A DNA stretch of 12,450 nucleotides from Nitrospiraceae bacterium (GCA_005800255.1 SYGW01000011.1:1-12450), one strand, 5' to 3'; shown: positions 1-6,642, counted from the first letter of the stretch. A program made the numbers and translations. The notes: generated from the letters alone by a model not told the origin.

Positions 1-162
1 GAGGAGACTTGCCGTTATCTCAAGATCACCTCGCGCACGCTCTACCGCTATCTACGGAGTCGCCAGATTCCCGCCTTCAAGCTTGGGAAAGAATGGCGCT
101 TCGTACGTTCGGATCTGGAACAGTGGATTCGCGATCGCACCAAAGCCCAGCTGGCGTCGTAA
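1..162 (+). CDS. Excisionase-family helix-turn-helix DNA-binding protein (5' end outside window)
   Basis: Frame 1 is open from the first base to a TAA at 160-162, giving 53 C-terminal residues. The segment YLKITSRTLYRYLRSRQI, followed by PAFKLGKEWRF and RSDLEQWI, matches the winged-HTH fold of the excisionase/HTH_17 (MerR-related) family: a recognition helix, then the short 'wing' K-x-G-x-x-W-R-F, then a closing helix. Proteins of this type bind DNA as small architectural factors or regulators. Many are stand-alone chromosomal proteins with no phage nearby, so the name does not prove a phage origin. It ends 16 nt before mraZ on the same strand, so the two are probably co-transcribed. The N-terminus and any upstream partner domain are not visible. 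Confidence 0.75.
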   Translation, partial: EETCRYLKITSRTLYRYLRSRQIPAFKLGKEWRFVRSDLEQWIRDRTKAQLAS

Positions 163-178
163 CGAACAGGACCCATTG

Positions 179-619
179 ATGTTTGCCGGTGAGTACCTCT
201 GCAAAGTGGATGAGAAGGGACGATTTATCGTCCCCTCGCCGATCCGTGAGCAGGTCGAGTCGGATGGACTGGCCGTCGTCTTCCTCAAGGGCCCGGAAGA
301 ATCGACCCTCATCTACTCGATGAAGGAATGGGAGAAGGTCCTCGAACGGACGAAAGCCACGCTCGATGAAGACCAGAGTCGACTATTCATGCACCACATC
401 GTGTCGGAAGCCGGCACATCCGAGCTCGACAAGGCCGGACGCATCCTGATTCCCAGCCGCCTCAGAAAACTCATCCCCCTGGATGAAGACCAGGAAATCA
501 TTCTCGTCGGCCTCTACCATCGCATGGAAATCTGGAACCCAAGCGAATGGCGTCGCTACCTCGCCAGATCTGAAGAGCGATACGAGCAGAACATGTCCAA
601 AATCCTCAATCTCCTCTAA
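179..619 (+). CDS. mraZ: Transcriptional regulator MraZ (orphan, outside a dcw cluster)
   Basis: The 146-residue product has the two tandem AbrB-like halves of MraZ. The first carries DEKGRFIVPSPIRE at residues 11-24 and the second LDKAGRILIPSRLR at 83-96. It opens with MFAGEY, close to the usual MFxGEY start, and its length is normal for the family (about 145-155). MraZ forms a ring-shaped oligomer that binds short repeated direct repeats in its own promoter and normally controls the division and cell wall cluster. The ATG at 179 is chosen over an in-frame ATG at 83 because it gives the family N-terminus, has AGGA seven bases upstream, and avoids overlap with the preceding gene. The next gene is a RusA-like protein rather than rsmH/mraW, which is unusual. 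I see no TGGG-type repeat array upstream, so autoregulation is not supported here. Confidence 0.9.
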   Translation: MFAGEYLCKVDEKGRFIVPSPIREQVESDGLAVVFLKGPEESTLIYSMKEWEKVLERTKATLDEDQSRLFMHHIVSEAGTSELDKAGRILIPSRLRKLIPLDEDQEIILVGLYHRMEIWNPSEWRRYLARSEERYEQNMSKILNLL

Positions 620-758
620 GCTAGCGCCCATGCCAACTTTCCGGCGCCAGACCCGGCTTCTCTCCTCTCCCCGCGCCGTACGCGTGACCTCCTACCGAAA
701 TCCGGACAAAAAAGTAGCAACACCGCGAACCGCCGCGAAAACCGCCCCCCGTTCCCTC

Positions 759-1181
759 ATGCCAGCAGCTCCGTCCGCACAACCACTGGCCGGGAATCAT
801 GCGATAGCTCTGACCCTCCCGGTGCCCCCCAGCGTGAACCATCAATATGCCACGGTGAACGGACGGAGATTGCTCTCTGCTGCCGGTCGCGCCTATAAGG
901 CCCAGGTGGGACAAGTTGTCTGGCTGAAATTGGCGCAATCCCCTCACCGGGCTGCCCTGCTGGCAGGGCTCCAATCCGAGTGGCTGGCCCTCTCTATCCG
1001 ATTCTATTTTACGTCGGGCCTGCGGCGGGACGTGGATGGCGGGCTCAAGATCGCGCAGGACGCCCTCTGCGATGGGCTCGGTCTCAACGACAACCGTATC
1101 GTCGAAACCCACCTCTACAAACACATCGACAAGGACAACCCCCGCATCGAAGTGCATTTGGCCCCGGCATCCGCCTCCTAG
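759..1181 (+). CDS. RusA-family crossover junction endodeoxyribonuclease-like protein
   Basis: The product (140 residues from 759) shows the RusA layout. The N-terminal strand and loop read LTLPVPPSVNHQY (residues 19-30), then NGRRLLS and AYKAQV, then the acidic core RRDVDGGLKIAQDAL (89-103), and NDNRIVE (110-116). RusA is a small dimeric Mg-dependent nuclease that resolves Holliday junctions. The core aspartates D91, D93 and D101 and lysine K97 are present. By ungapped comparison with E. coli RusA from memory, the position of its last catalytic aspartate (D91) is an asparagine here (N112) beside D111, and the usual DxDN asparagine is glycine. Activity is therefore uncertain. An in-frame ATG at 630, ten bases after mraZ, would add 43 mostly basic, Ala/Pro-rich residues. 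Neither start has a clear ribosome binding site, and 759 is preferred because the added part is unlike the family. It is convergent with the permease gene, 33 bases away. Confidence 0.75.
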   Translation: MPAAPSAQPLAGNHAIALTLPVPPSVNHQYATVNGRRLLSAAGRAYKAQVGQVVWLKLAQSPHRAALLAGLQSEWLALSIRFYFTSGLRRDVDGGLKIAQDALCDGLGLNDNRIVETHLYKHIDKDNPRIEVHLAPASAS

Positions 1182-1214
1182 CAGACCGCACGGCTACTGC
1201 CAAAACATCCTCGT

Positions 1215-2450
1215 TTATTCGTACCGGAGCGCTTCGATAGGATTCAGCCTGGCGGCCTTGTTGGCAGGATACAGACCGAAAAACAGCCCGACCACGAGCG
1301 AAAAGAAGAACGCGACCACGATCACATCTCCGGAGATAATAGTCGGCCAGCCGGCGATGACCGTCGTCAACTTGGCTCCCGCGATCCCCACCGCAATCCC
1401 CAAGACTCCTCCCACCAGACTCAAGGTCATGGCCTCGATCAGGAACTGCATCATGATGTGGTGGCGCTTGGCTCCCACTGCCATCCGGACGCCGATCTCT
1501 CTCGTCCGTTCCGTCACGGACACGAGCAAAATATTCATGATGCCGATCCCCCCGACCAAGAGGGACACGGAGGCGATGGCAAACAACATCATCGTCAGGG
1601 TTTCACTGGTGCCCTCTTGCACCTTCCCGATATCGACCTGGGTCCGGATCGTGAAGTCGTCGTTCTGCTCGGTCTGGAGCCGGTGCCGCGCCCGCAGCAC
1701 CTCCCGAATCTGCTCGACCGCCTGAGGCAAATCCTCAACCTGATCGGTCGAGCCGAACATGGCCCCGACAGACCCGATAAACGACGTCCCGAACACCTTC
1801 CGTTCCGCCGTGCTAAAGGGAATGAAGATCACATCGTCCTGGTCGGAACCCTGGGAGGACTGGCCTTTCGGCGCAAGGACCCCGATGACACGGAACGGCA
1901 CATTCTTGATGCGAATCACCGCCCCCACCGGCTCTTCGCCCGGTTCGAAGAGGTTCTCCACGATCGTCTGGCCGATGAGCGCAACGCGGGCCGCGCTATC
2001 CAAGTCCGTCTGGGTAAAGGGGCCGCCGCTCGTAAAAGACCAGTCGCGAATGGTGAGGTAGCTTGGGGAAATGCCGTTAATCGGTCCGTTCCAGTTTTTG
2101 TTCCCATAGACGATTTGCATGACATCGCGCCGGGACCAGCCTGTGTCGGTCAGCAAGGGGATGCGTTTTCGCATCTCCAAGGCGTCGGACACGGTGAGCG
2201 TCACGGCGCTCCCCTGGCTGCCCCGAACCCCGCTCGCAGAGGTCACTCCGGGAAAGATAATAATGACGTTCGTGCCCATCGTCGCGATCTGCGCCTGCAC
2301 GGCCCGCTTGGCCCCCTCGCCGATGCTCACCATCGCAATGACCGCCGCCACGCCGATGACGATCCCCAGCATCGTGAGACCGGCGCGCAACCGGTTCCGT
2401 CCGAGGATCCGCAGGGCCGTCATGATCGTGAGCCAGACGAACGCCGCCAT
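1215..2450 (-). CDS. MacB-like ABC transporter permease (FtsX family)
   Basis: The 411-residue product has one transmembrane helix near residues 22-46 (LTMLGIVIGVAAVIAMVSIG) and a large periplasmic MacB-type core domain. Three further helices at the C-terminus follow the family signature TERTREIGVRMAVGAKR. This is the four-helix MacB/LolC/FtsX topology that transmits ATP-driven conformational change across the periplasm (mechanotransmission). E. coli MacB fuses ATPase and permease in one chain; here they are separate genes. The ATG directly abuts the TAG of the ATPase gene with no bases between, so translation is probably coupled. With the adaptor gene upstream it forms a tripartite exporter that would need a TolC-like outer-membrane channel encoded elsewhere. 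The substrate cannot be told from sequence: macrolides, siderophores, lipopeptides and lipoproteins are all known for relatives. Confidence 0.9.
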   Translation of the reverse strand: MAAFVWLTIMTALRILGRNRLRAGLTMLGIVIGVAAVIAMVSIGEGAKRAVQAQIATMGTNVIIIFPGVTSASGVRGSQGSAVTLTVSDALEMRKRIPLLTDTGWSRRDVMQIVYGNKNWNGPINGISPSYLTIRDWSFTSGGPFTQTDLDSAARVALIGQTIVENLFEPGEEPVGAVIRIKNVPFRVIGVLAPKGQSSQGSDQDDVIFIPFSTAERKVFGTSFIGSVGAMFGSTDQVEDLPQAVEQIREVLRARHRLQTEQNDDFTIRTQVDIGKVQEGTSETLTMMLFAIASVSLLVGGIGIMNILLVSVTERTREIGVRMAVGAKRHHIMMQFLIEAMTLSLVGGVLGIAVGIAGAKLTTVIAGWPTIISGDVIVVAFFFSLVVGLFFGLYPANKAARLNPIEALRYE

Positions 2451-3176
2451 CTAAAGCTGAACCTCAACTTGGCTGGATGGTGGATGAGCCTTGGTCCGGC
2501 GGTCGCTGAGGATCTGCCCGTCCTGAATCACGATCTCGCGCGCCGCATAGGCTGCGACATCCACCTCATGCGTCACCAGGATGACCGTAATCCCTTCATC
2601 ACGGTTGAGCGCTTCCAGGATGCCCATAATTTCCCGGCTCGACTGACTGTCGAGGTTGCCGGACGGCTCGTCGGCCAGGAGCAGCGACGGCGACGTGACC
2701 AGCGCCCGCGCGATCGCGACACGCTGCTGCTGCCCGCCGGACAGTTGCGTCGGGTAATGGTCTTCCCTGCCGTGCAACCCCACGCGCCCCAACGCCGCCG
2801 CGGCCTGCGTCCGTTGGTCCTTGAGCGAGAGGCCTCGATAGAACAATGGCAATTGAGCGTTTTCGAGCGCGCTGGTGCGGGGGATCAAATTGAAACTTTG
2901 AAAGACGAACCCGATCTGCTGATTGCGGATCCCGGCCAATTCGTCGGGCCGCAGCCCTCCAACCTCGACCCCGTTCAACCGGTAGCATCCTTTTGTGGGT
3001 TGATCGAGGCAACCCAGAATATTCATGAGGGTGGATTTGCCGGAACCAGAGGAGCCCATGATCGCGACGAACTCGCCCTGCTCGATCGTCAGACTCAGCC
3101 CGCGCAGAGCCTGCACCTCCACGTCGCCGACGCGATAGACCTTCCAGACATCTTCGCATTCGATCAGCGAGCTCAT
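2451..3176 (-). CDS. ABC transporter ATP-binding protein, MacB/LolD type
   Basis: The 241-residue cytoplasmic ATPase has every nucleotide-binding motif in order: Walker [10 protein letters not shown] (residues 41-49), the Q-loop glutamine in [10 protein letters not shown] (Q93), signature LSGGQQQR (145-152), Walker B LLLADEP (165-171) with the catalytic glutamate, D-loop NLD, and the H-loop histidine in VTHEVD (H203). The FQSFNL and SGNLDS segments are typical of the LolD/MacB/FtsE subfamily that works with FtsX-like permeases. It sits between the adaptor gene (52-base spacer carrying a repeat) and the permease gene (zero-base spacer). The start has only a weak AGG upstream in the context GATAGGCCGATG, which fits translation coupled to the upstream gene. 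No motif is missing, so it should be active. Confidence 0.93.
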   Translation of the reverse strand: MSSLIECEDVWKVYRVGDVEVQALRGLSLTIEQGEFVAIMGSSGSGKSTLMNILGCLDQPTKGCYRLNGVEVGGLRPDELAGIRNQQIGFVFQSFNLIPRTSALENAQLPLFYRGLSLKDQRTQAAAALGRVGLHGREDHYPTQLSGGQQQRVAIARALVTSPSLLLADEPSGNLDSQSSREIMGILEALNRDEGITVILVTHEVDVAAYAAREIVIQDGQILSDRRTKAHPPSSQVEVQL

Positions 3177-3186
3177 CGGCCTATCT

Positions 3187-3223
3187 CGTGAAACGTGAGA
3201 GGTAAAACGTGAAATGCGTCACG
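3187..3223. repeat. Short-period (about 7 bp) GTGAAA-type repeat in the adaptor/ATPase spacer
   Basis: Most of the 52-base spacer between the adaptor and ATPase genes consists of roughly 7-bp units close to CGTGAAA, with variants CGTGAGA and GGTAAAA. The end nearest the adaptor gene forms a hairpin: CGTGA at 3208-3212 pairs with TCACG at 3219-3223. The same unit builds the large inverted repeat at 6558-6629. The repeat is transcribed within the operon mRNA, where it could affect processing or expression of the two downstream genes; that effect is inference. Confidence 0.6.
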
Positions 3224-3228
3224 GGTGG

Positions 3229-4506
3229 CTATAGACCCCGGTTGCGCGAAGAGCCCTTCTGGCCGCCGCTCCCGAATCCCGGAGGCAGATCCTTTCCGCC
3301 CCGCTCGCCTTTAGGTCGCTCGATTCCCACAATCACCGGCGTCCCCTCGGACAATTCCTCCGACACAATTTCCGTGGCCACCCCGTCAGAAATGCCTGTT
3401 TGAACCTGAATCGGTTCCGGCTCTCCTGCCGGTCCCTGCTTCCAGACAGTGCGCTTGATCGCCGTGGCTCCTCTGCTGGCTCCAGCCTGAGGCTCCGGAC
3501 TCTTCGCCTTGGCCGGTTTACCGCCTGCCGCCGCGCGATCGGCCGACCCGGCGGTCGGAGGCGTAAATCGCAGGGCGGCATTCGGCACCTTGAGCACGGC
3601 GTCTCGTTGCGCCACCACGATAGAAACGTTTGCCGTCATGCCGGGCTTCAGCCGGATATCCTGATTATCGACGTTGACCACAACATTATAGGTCACCACA
3701 TTTTGCACATTGATCGGGGCAAGACGGACCTGACGGATCGTGCCGGAAAATTGATGGCCGGGGTAAGCATCGACGGTAAAGGTCGCCTCTTTCCCTTCAG
3801 TGATCCCGCCGATATCGGACTCGCTGACGTTCGTATCGACCTGCATCTTCGTCAAATCGAGCGCGATCAGGAAAAGGTTCGGGGTGGCGAAACTGGCCGC
3901 AATCGTCTGCCCCACCTCCACGGTGCGCGCCACGACGATCCCGTTCACCGGCGACCGAATGACGGTATATTTCAAGTCCAGCTCTGCGGCATTCAACGCC
4001 GCCTCTGCCTGTTTCACCTGCGCCATCGCCACATTGACTTGGGCCTCGGCCGATTGGGAATTCGTCGTCGCCACATCGACGTCGTTCTGCGATACGTACT
4101 GCTGCGCCACCAGCGACTTCACCCGATCCAACTCGCGCTTGCGTTGCGCCAGATCGGTTTTGGCCCGCGAGACATTCGCTTTCGACATTTCAAGATTGCT
4201 GGCGGCTTGATCGCGGCGGGCTTTGAATGGTTCCGGGTCGATCAGGGCCACGATGTCGCCGGCCTTGACCACCGAGTTGAAGTCGGCATGGAGGCTCTTG
4301 ATCATGCCGGACACTTGGGTCCCGACCTGAACCGACACGACCGGATTGATCGTGCCCGTCGCCGTCACAAGCGACACGACAGAGCCCCGCTCCACCATGG
4401 CGCTCCGATAACGGACCGGAGCTTTCTTTTCCCCATTAAAAAAAACATAGCCGCCGATGGCGGCTCCGACGACCAGCACCCCGACGACCACAATGGCACG
4501 ACGCAT
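3229..4506 (-). CDS. MacA-like periplasmic adaptor (membrane fusion) protein
   Basis: The 425-residue product has an N-terminal membrane anchor (residues 4-23, all hydrophobic). The first lipoyl half follows, with SVQVGTQVSGMIKSLHADF at 58-76 and KAGDIVALIDP at 81-91. A coiled-coil hairpin spans about 95-178, the second lipoyl half is VIRSPVNGIVVARTVEVGQ (182-200), and beta-barrel and membrane-proximal domains follow to about 400. This order defines MacA/HlyD adaptors, which bridge an inner-membrane ABC exporter to an outer-membrane channel. Residues 315-350 form a low-complexity Ala/Lys/Pro-rich insertion, and the tail is Gly-rich. It is first in a three-gene operon with the ATPase and permease. 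The ATG at 4506 has GGGAG nine bases upstream. A TTG one codon earlier (4509) is also possible and would lie six bases from the same site. Confidence 0.9.
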   Translation of the reverse strand: MRRAIVVVGVLVVGAAIGGYVFFNGEKKAPVRYRSAMVERGSVVSLVTATGTINPVVSVQVGTQVSGMIKSLHADFNSVVKAGDIVALIDPEPFKARRDQAASNLEMSKANVSRAKTDLAQRKRELDRVKSLVAQQYVSQNDVDVATTNSQSAEAQVNVAMAQVKQAEAALNAAELDLKYTVIRSPVNGIVVARTVEVGQTIAASFATPNLFLIALDLTKMQVDTNVSESDIGGITEGKEATFTVDAYPGHQFSGTIRQVRLAPINVQNVVTYNVVVNVDNQDIRLKPGMTANVSIVVAQRDAVLKVPNAALRFTPPTAGSADRAAAGGKPAKAKSPEPQAGASRGATAIKRTVWKQGPAGEPEPIQVQTGISDGVATEIVSEELSEGTPVIVGIERPKGERGGKDLPPGFGSGGQKGSSRNRGL

Positions 4507-4543
4507 CAATTCGTTCTCCCGTTCCCTCGTCTACGTGAAGGAC

Positions 4544-4572
4544 ATTGTATCAACAGGGCCGAAAGGAATCAC
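4544..4572 (-). promoter_or_regulatory. Predicted sigma-70-type promoter of the MacAB-like operon
   Basis: Reading the minus strand, GTGATT (4572-4567) is followed by a 17-base spacer and TACAAT (4549-4544). The -10 matches five of six consensus bases and the -35 three of six. Transcription would start near 4537, leaving about 30 bases of leader that contain the GGGAG site of the adaptor gene. It lies just past the hairpin that ends the lipoprotein gene, so the operon is likely an independent unit. Confidence 0.45.
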
Positions 4573-4607
4573 CTGGCCGCACGGCCTCTCAACAGCCCCA
4601 ACGACAA

Positions 4608-4639
4608 ACAGGCCGTCCACCACACGATGGACGGCCTGT
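4608..4639 (-). terminator. Hairpin terminator of the lipoprotein gene
   Basis: A perfect 12-bp inverted repeat, ACAGGCCGTCCA at 4608-4619 and TGGACGGCCTGT at 4628-4639, encloses an 8-base loop. It lies 23 bases past the stop codon of the lipoprotein gene. On that strand it is followed by only a short T-rich run (TTGTCGTT), so it may be a weak intrinsic terminator or need Rho. The stem is very stable and GC-rich. Confidence 0.6.
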
Positions 4640-4662
4640 CAAACTGCGCATCATGCCTTCGG

Positions 4663-5367
4663 TTACGGACCGACGCTGATCCGATCTTTGATCATGTCGA
4701 AAATATCTTTAGTCACCACGTTCTTCGCCACCAACTCACCCTTCACCCGGTAGGGACGGTTGGCCACGATACGATCGGCCACATCCTTAGGGAGACCGAG
4801 CACCAATACGATGTCCCCGACAGAGGCCTTATTGATGTTCATGGAAGACGACAGGGTCTGAGGCGCGCTCGGCACAGGGGAGGTGGGGGCCGCAACCGAT
4901 GGAGCGCTCGGAGCCGGAACGGTCGGCTCGAGTGTTCCGGCCGCGGAGCGGGACTGGTCCTTGAGCTCTTTCTGGTAGCGGGCAACCAGGGACTTGAGGG
5001 TTTGGTTGTGCCGCTTCACATCCTCATATTCCTGCTGCACCGCCCGATTCTGCAGGGCAAATTGCCTGATGCGATCCTCGAGTTCTTTGATCCGGCTCTC
5101 AGCGCTGCCGCGCTCCTTGTCGCGCCCATGCTGGATACGCTCCAGCTCGTCGTGGGCAACTTGAGCCTCATTCCCGAACTTCGAATTGAGATCCTTGAGC
5201 GTCTTGACTTGTTGTTCCAGCGAGTTCTTCTGCGCGCGAAGTTTCTCCAACTCGGCCCGGGCCGAGTCGACATCGACCACCGCTTCATCATATTTCCTTT
5301 GAGAAACACACCCGACCATCGATACTGCGCCGATCAGCAGGACCGCCGCCAGCCATCCTGATTTCAT
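4663..5367 (-). CDS. Predicted lipoprotein with coiled coil and C-terminal ComEA-like helix-hairpin-helix domain
   Basis: The 234-residue product starts with a lipoprotein signal peptide: MKSGW, a hydrophobic run, and lipobox SMVGC with the lipidated cysteine at C20. No aspartate follows the cysteine, which favours outer-membrane sorting if Lol rules apply. Residues 25-140 are charged and heptad-like, a long coiled coil. Residues 141-175 are a Pro/Ala/Ser linker. Residues 176-230 resemble the helix-hairpin-helix unit of ComEA-like proteins, with MNINKAS, VLGLPKDVADRIVANRPYR, ELVAKNVV and FDMIKDRI. In ComEA that unit binds incoming DNA; here it could equally be a structural protein-binding module. 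The ATG at 5367 has GGGAGG five bases upstream, which rules out an in-frame start at 5409. It is monocistronic, divergent from uppP, and followed by a hairpin. I do not recognise a named family for the whole protein. Confidence 0.82.
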   Translation of the reverse strand: MKSGWLAAVLLIGAVSMVGCVSQRKYDEAVVDVDSARAELEKLRAQKNSLEQQVKTLKDLNSKFGNEAQVAHDELERIQHGRDKERGSAESRIKELEDRIRQFALQNRAVQQEYEDVKRHNQTLKSLVARYQKELKDQSRSAAGTLEPTVPAPSAPSVAAPTSPVPSAPQTLSSSMNINKASVGDIVLVLGLPKDVADRIVANRPYRVKGELVAKNVVTKDIFDMIKDRISVGP

Positions 5368-5461
5368 GCAAACCTCCCATCCACTAAACGTGGCACCTGC
5401 AAGAGACACCGGCTATCGCCCTCATCTAACAAGCCTGTCGAGAAAAGAGGATCGCCCAGCA

Positions 5462-5507
5462 CCTATACGTATGGTGTTGATGTATGCCAAGCCCCTCACT
5501 TTGTCAA
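5462..5507 (-). promoter_or_regulatory. Two overlapping candidate promoters for the lipoprotein gene
   Basis: On the minus strand, TTGACA (5507-5502) is followed by 17 bases and TACATC (5484-5479). A second pair, TTGGCA (5490-5485), is followed by 17 bases and TATAGG (5467-5462). The first has a perfect -35 and a weak -10; the second has a good -35 and a -10 with the TATA core. Either gives a leader of roughly 90-110 bases before the ATG at 5367. Only one may be active. Confidence 0.4.
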
Positions 5508-5571
5508 CAGATTTGCCAGTCGCCAGACCCAGCAGATCGGCTGAGCCGGCCGCAACCATTCCACTGCCTGC

Positions 5572-5600
5572 TTGACGGACCGTCACCACTTTGTGAATAT
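5572..5600 (+). promoter_or_regulatory. Candidate promoter of uppP
   Basis: TTGACG (5572-5577) is followed by a 17-base spacer and GAATAT (5595-5600), about 48 bases before the uppP ATG. The -35 matches five of six consensus bases; the -10 is weak. The rest of the 281-base divergent region (5368-5648) shows no gene that I can support. Confidence 0.35.
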
Positions 5601-5648
5601 GCGCCAGATACGCAATGCGCGCCGTCACCTGTCGCAGAAAGAGATCGC

Positions 5649-6527
5649 ATGAACGAATGGGGCCCCGGTCTCGCCACGATCCTCGGTATCGTGGAGGGGC
5701 TGACAGAGTTTCTCCCTGTCTCGTCGACCGGCCACTTGATTCTCGTCGGGCATGCGTTGGGATTCGAGGGGGACCTCGCGGCCAGCGCGGAAATTTCAAT
5801 CCAGCTTGGCGCCATCCTGGCCGTCATCGCCTATGAACGGCAGAAGCTGGCCTTCATAATCGGACAAGCCTGGCATGAACGGCAGGAGGCTTCGGCCATG
5901 ATCCAGGCCCGCGGCGCCGCCCCCTGGACGGCAACCCTGCAAGCATCCTGGGCGGCCCACCGGAATCTCTGGTTCCTCCTCGGCCTGTGGCTCGCCTTTC
6001 TCCCGGCAGCGGCGATCGGATTCCTTACCCATGGCTGGATCAAGAGCCATCTCTTTACGCCACAAACCGTCGCCCTCTCCTCCATCGCCGGAGGTCTGAT
6101 CATTCTTGCGGTCGAGGCCCGCCGTACCCAGCCAAAGGTCCAGCAACTCGAACAAGTGAACCTACGATCGGCGCTCTGGATCGGCCTGGCCCAATGCGCC
6201 TCCTTGCTGCCGGGCATGTCCCGATCCGGCTCCACAATCATCGGAGGGCTCTTGGTCGGACTGGACAGGAAAGTCGCGACGGAATACTCCTTCTTTCTCG
6301 CCCTCCCGACCCTCATCGCCGCGACCTGCTATCAAATGTGGAAATCGCGGGACCTCTTCCGGCAGGAGGACTATCTGGCCCTCGGAGTCGGGATGTTGGT
6401 GTCGTTCGCCGTCGCCTGGATCGTCATCGCGGCCTTCCTCACCTTCGTAAAGCGCCATACCCTCCGCCCCTTCGCCTACTACCGAATCCTCATGGGCATC
6501 GTTGTCTTCTATATTTTTGGGGGTTAA
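5649..6527 (+). CDS. uppP: Undecaprenyl-diphosphatase UppP (BacA)
   Basis: The 292-residue inner-membrane protein dephosphorylates undecaprenyl pyrophosphate, returning the lipid carrier for peptidoglycan and other envelope polymers. Loss or overexpression alters bacitracin sensitivity in model bacteria. Both family motifs are intact: EGLTEFLPVSSTGHL at residues 16-30 (the ExxxE glutamates E16 and E20, and H29) and PGMSRSGST at 188-196 (R192). Multiple hydrophobic helices cover the length, and the size is normal (about 265-295). The ATG at 5649 gives the conserved short N-terminus before the first motif. An in-frame start at 5484 would add 55 residues unlike the family. The upstream AAAGAGA is a weak ribosome binding site. 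It stands alone on the plus strand, divergent from the lipoprotein gene and convergent with lspA. Confidence 0.95.
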   Translation: MNEWGPGLATILGIVEGLTEFLPVSSTGHLILVGHALGFEGDLAASAEISIQLGAILAVIAYERQKLAFIIGQAWHERQEASAMIQARGAAPWTATLQASWAAHRNLWFLLGLWLAFLPAAAIGFLTHGWIKSHLFTPQTVALSSIAGGLIILAVEARRTQPKVQQLEQVNLRSALWIGLAQCASLLPGMSRSGSTIIGGLLVGLDRKVATEYSFFLALPTLIAATCYQMWKSRDLFRQEDYLALGVGMLVSFAVAWIVIAAFLTFVKRHTLRPFAYYRILMGIVVFYIFGG

Positions 6528-6557
6528 CTGGCTGCTGAAAAAGCCCGCCAGCGATTC

Positions 6558-6629
6558 GTGAAACGTAAAAGGTGAAAGGTTTTATCGGAAGGTCTCCGAC
6601 ATTCCTTCGTTTCACCTTTCACGTTTTAC
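6558..6629. repeat. Large imperfect inverted repeat of about 7-bp units; likely bidirectional terminator of uppP and lspA
   Basis: The arms are 6558-6579 and 6608-6629. Over 22 bases they pair at 19 positions, and one of the three mismatches is a G-U in either transcript. Each arm is built from units close to CGTGAAA/GGTGAAA/CGTAAAA, the same unit as at 3187-3223. A smaller perfect hairpin, TCGGA (6585-6589) with TCCGA (6595-6599), sits in the loop. The whole structure fills the 115-base spacer between the uppP stop and the lspA stop, so it is well placed to end both transcripts. No long T-tract follows on either strand. Confidence 0.65.
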
Positions 6630-6642
6630 TTCTTACGGCCCT

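Noticed and set aside
707..715. A run of six A followed by G as a programmed frameshift site
   Set aside because: There is no overlapping downstream frame with a plausible domain, and no need for a frameshift to explain any gene.
630..758. An N-terminal extension of the RusA-like protein from the ATG at 630
   Set aside because: It has no ribosome binding site. The codon positions lack the expected GC contrast between second and third positions, and the extension is basic and unlike the family. It remains possible, so it is noted in the gene entry.
1182..1214. A terminator between the convergent RusA-like and permease genes
   Set aside because: Only weak short pairings and no T-tract; nothing supportable in 33 bases.
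1458..3191. A 577-residue open frame on the plus strand antisense to the ATPase and permease genes
   Set aside because: Its composition is a complement artefact; the opposite strand has complete ABC motifs.
3187..3223. A CRISPR array from the short tandem repeat
   Set aside because: The units are about 7 bases with no spacers of regular size, and there are no cas genes.
3400..5361. A 653-residue open frame on the plus strand antisense to the adaptor and lipoprotein genes
   Set aside because: It is rich in His, Arg and Asp with no recognisable domain, and lies opposite two genes with clear family motifs and ribosome sites. Long antisense frames are expected in GC-rich DNA.
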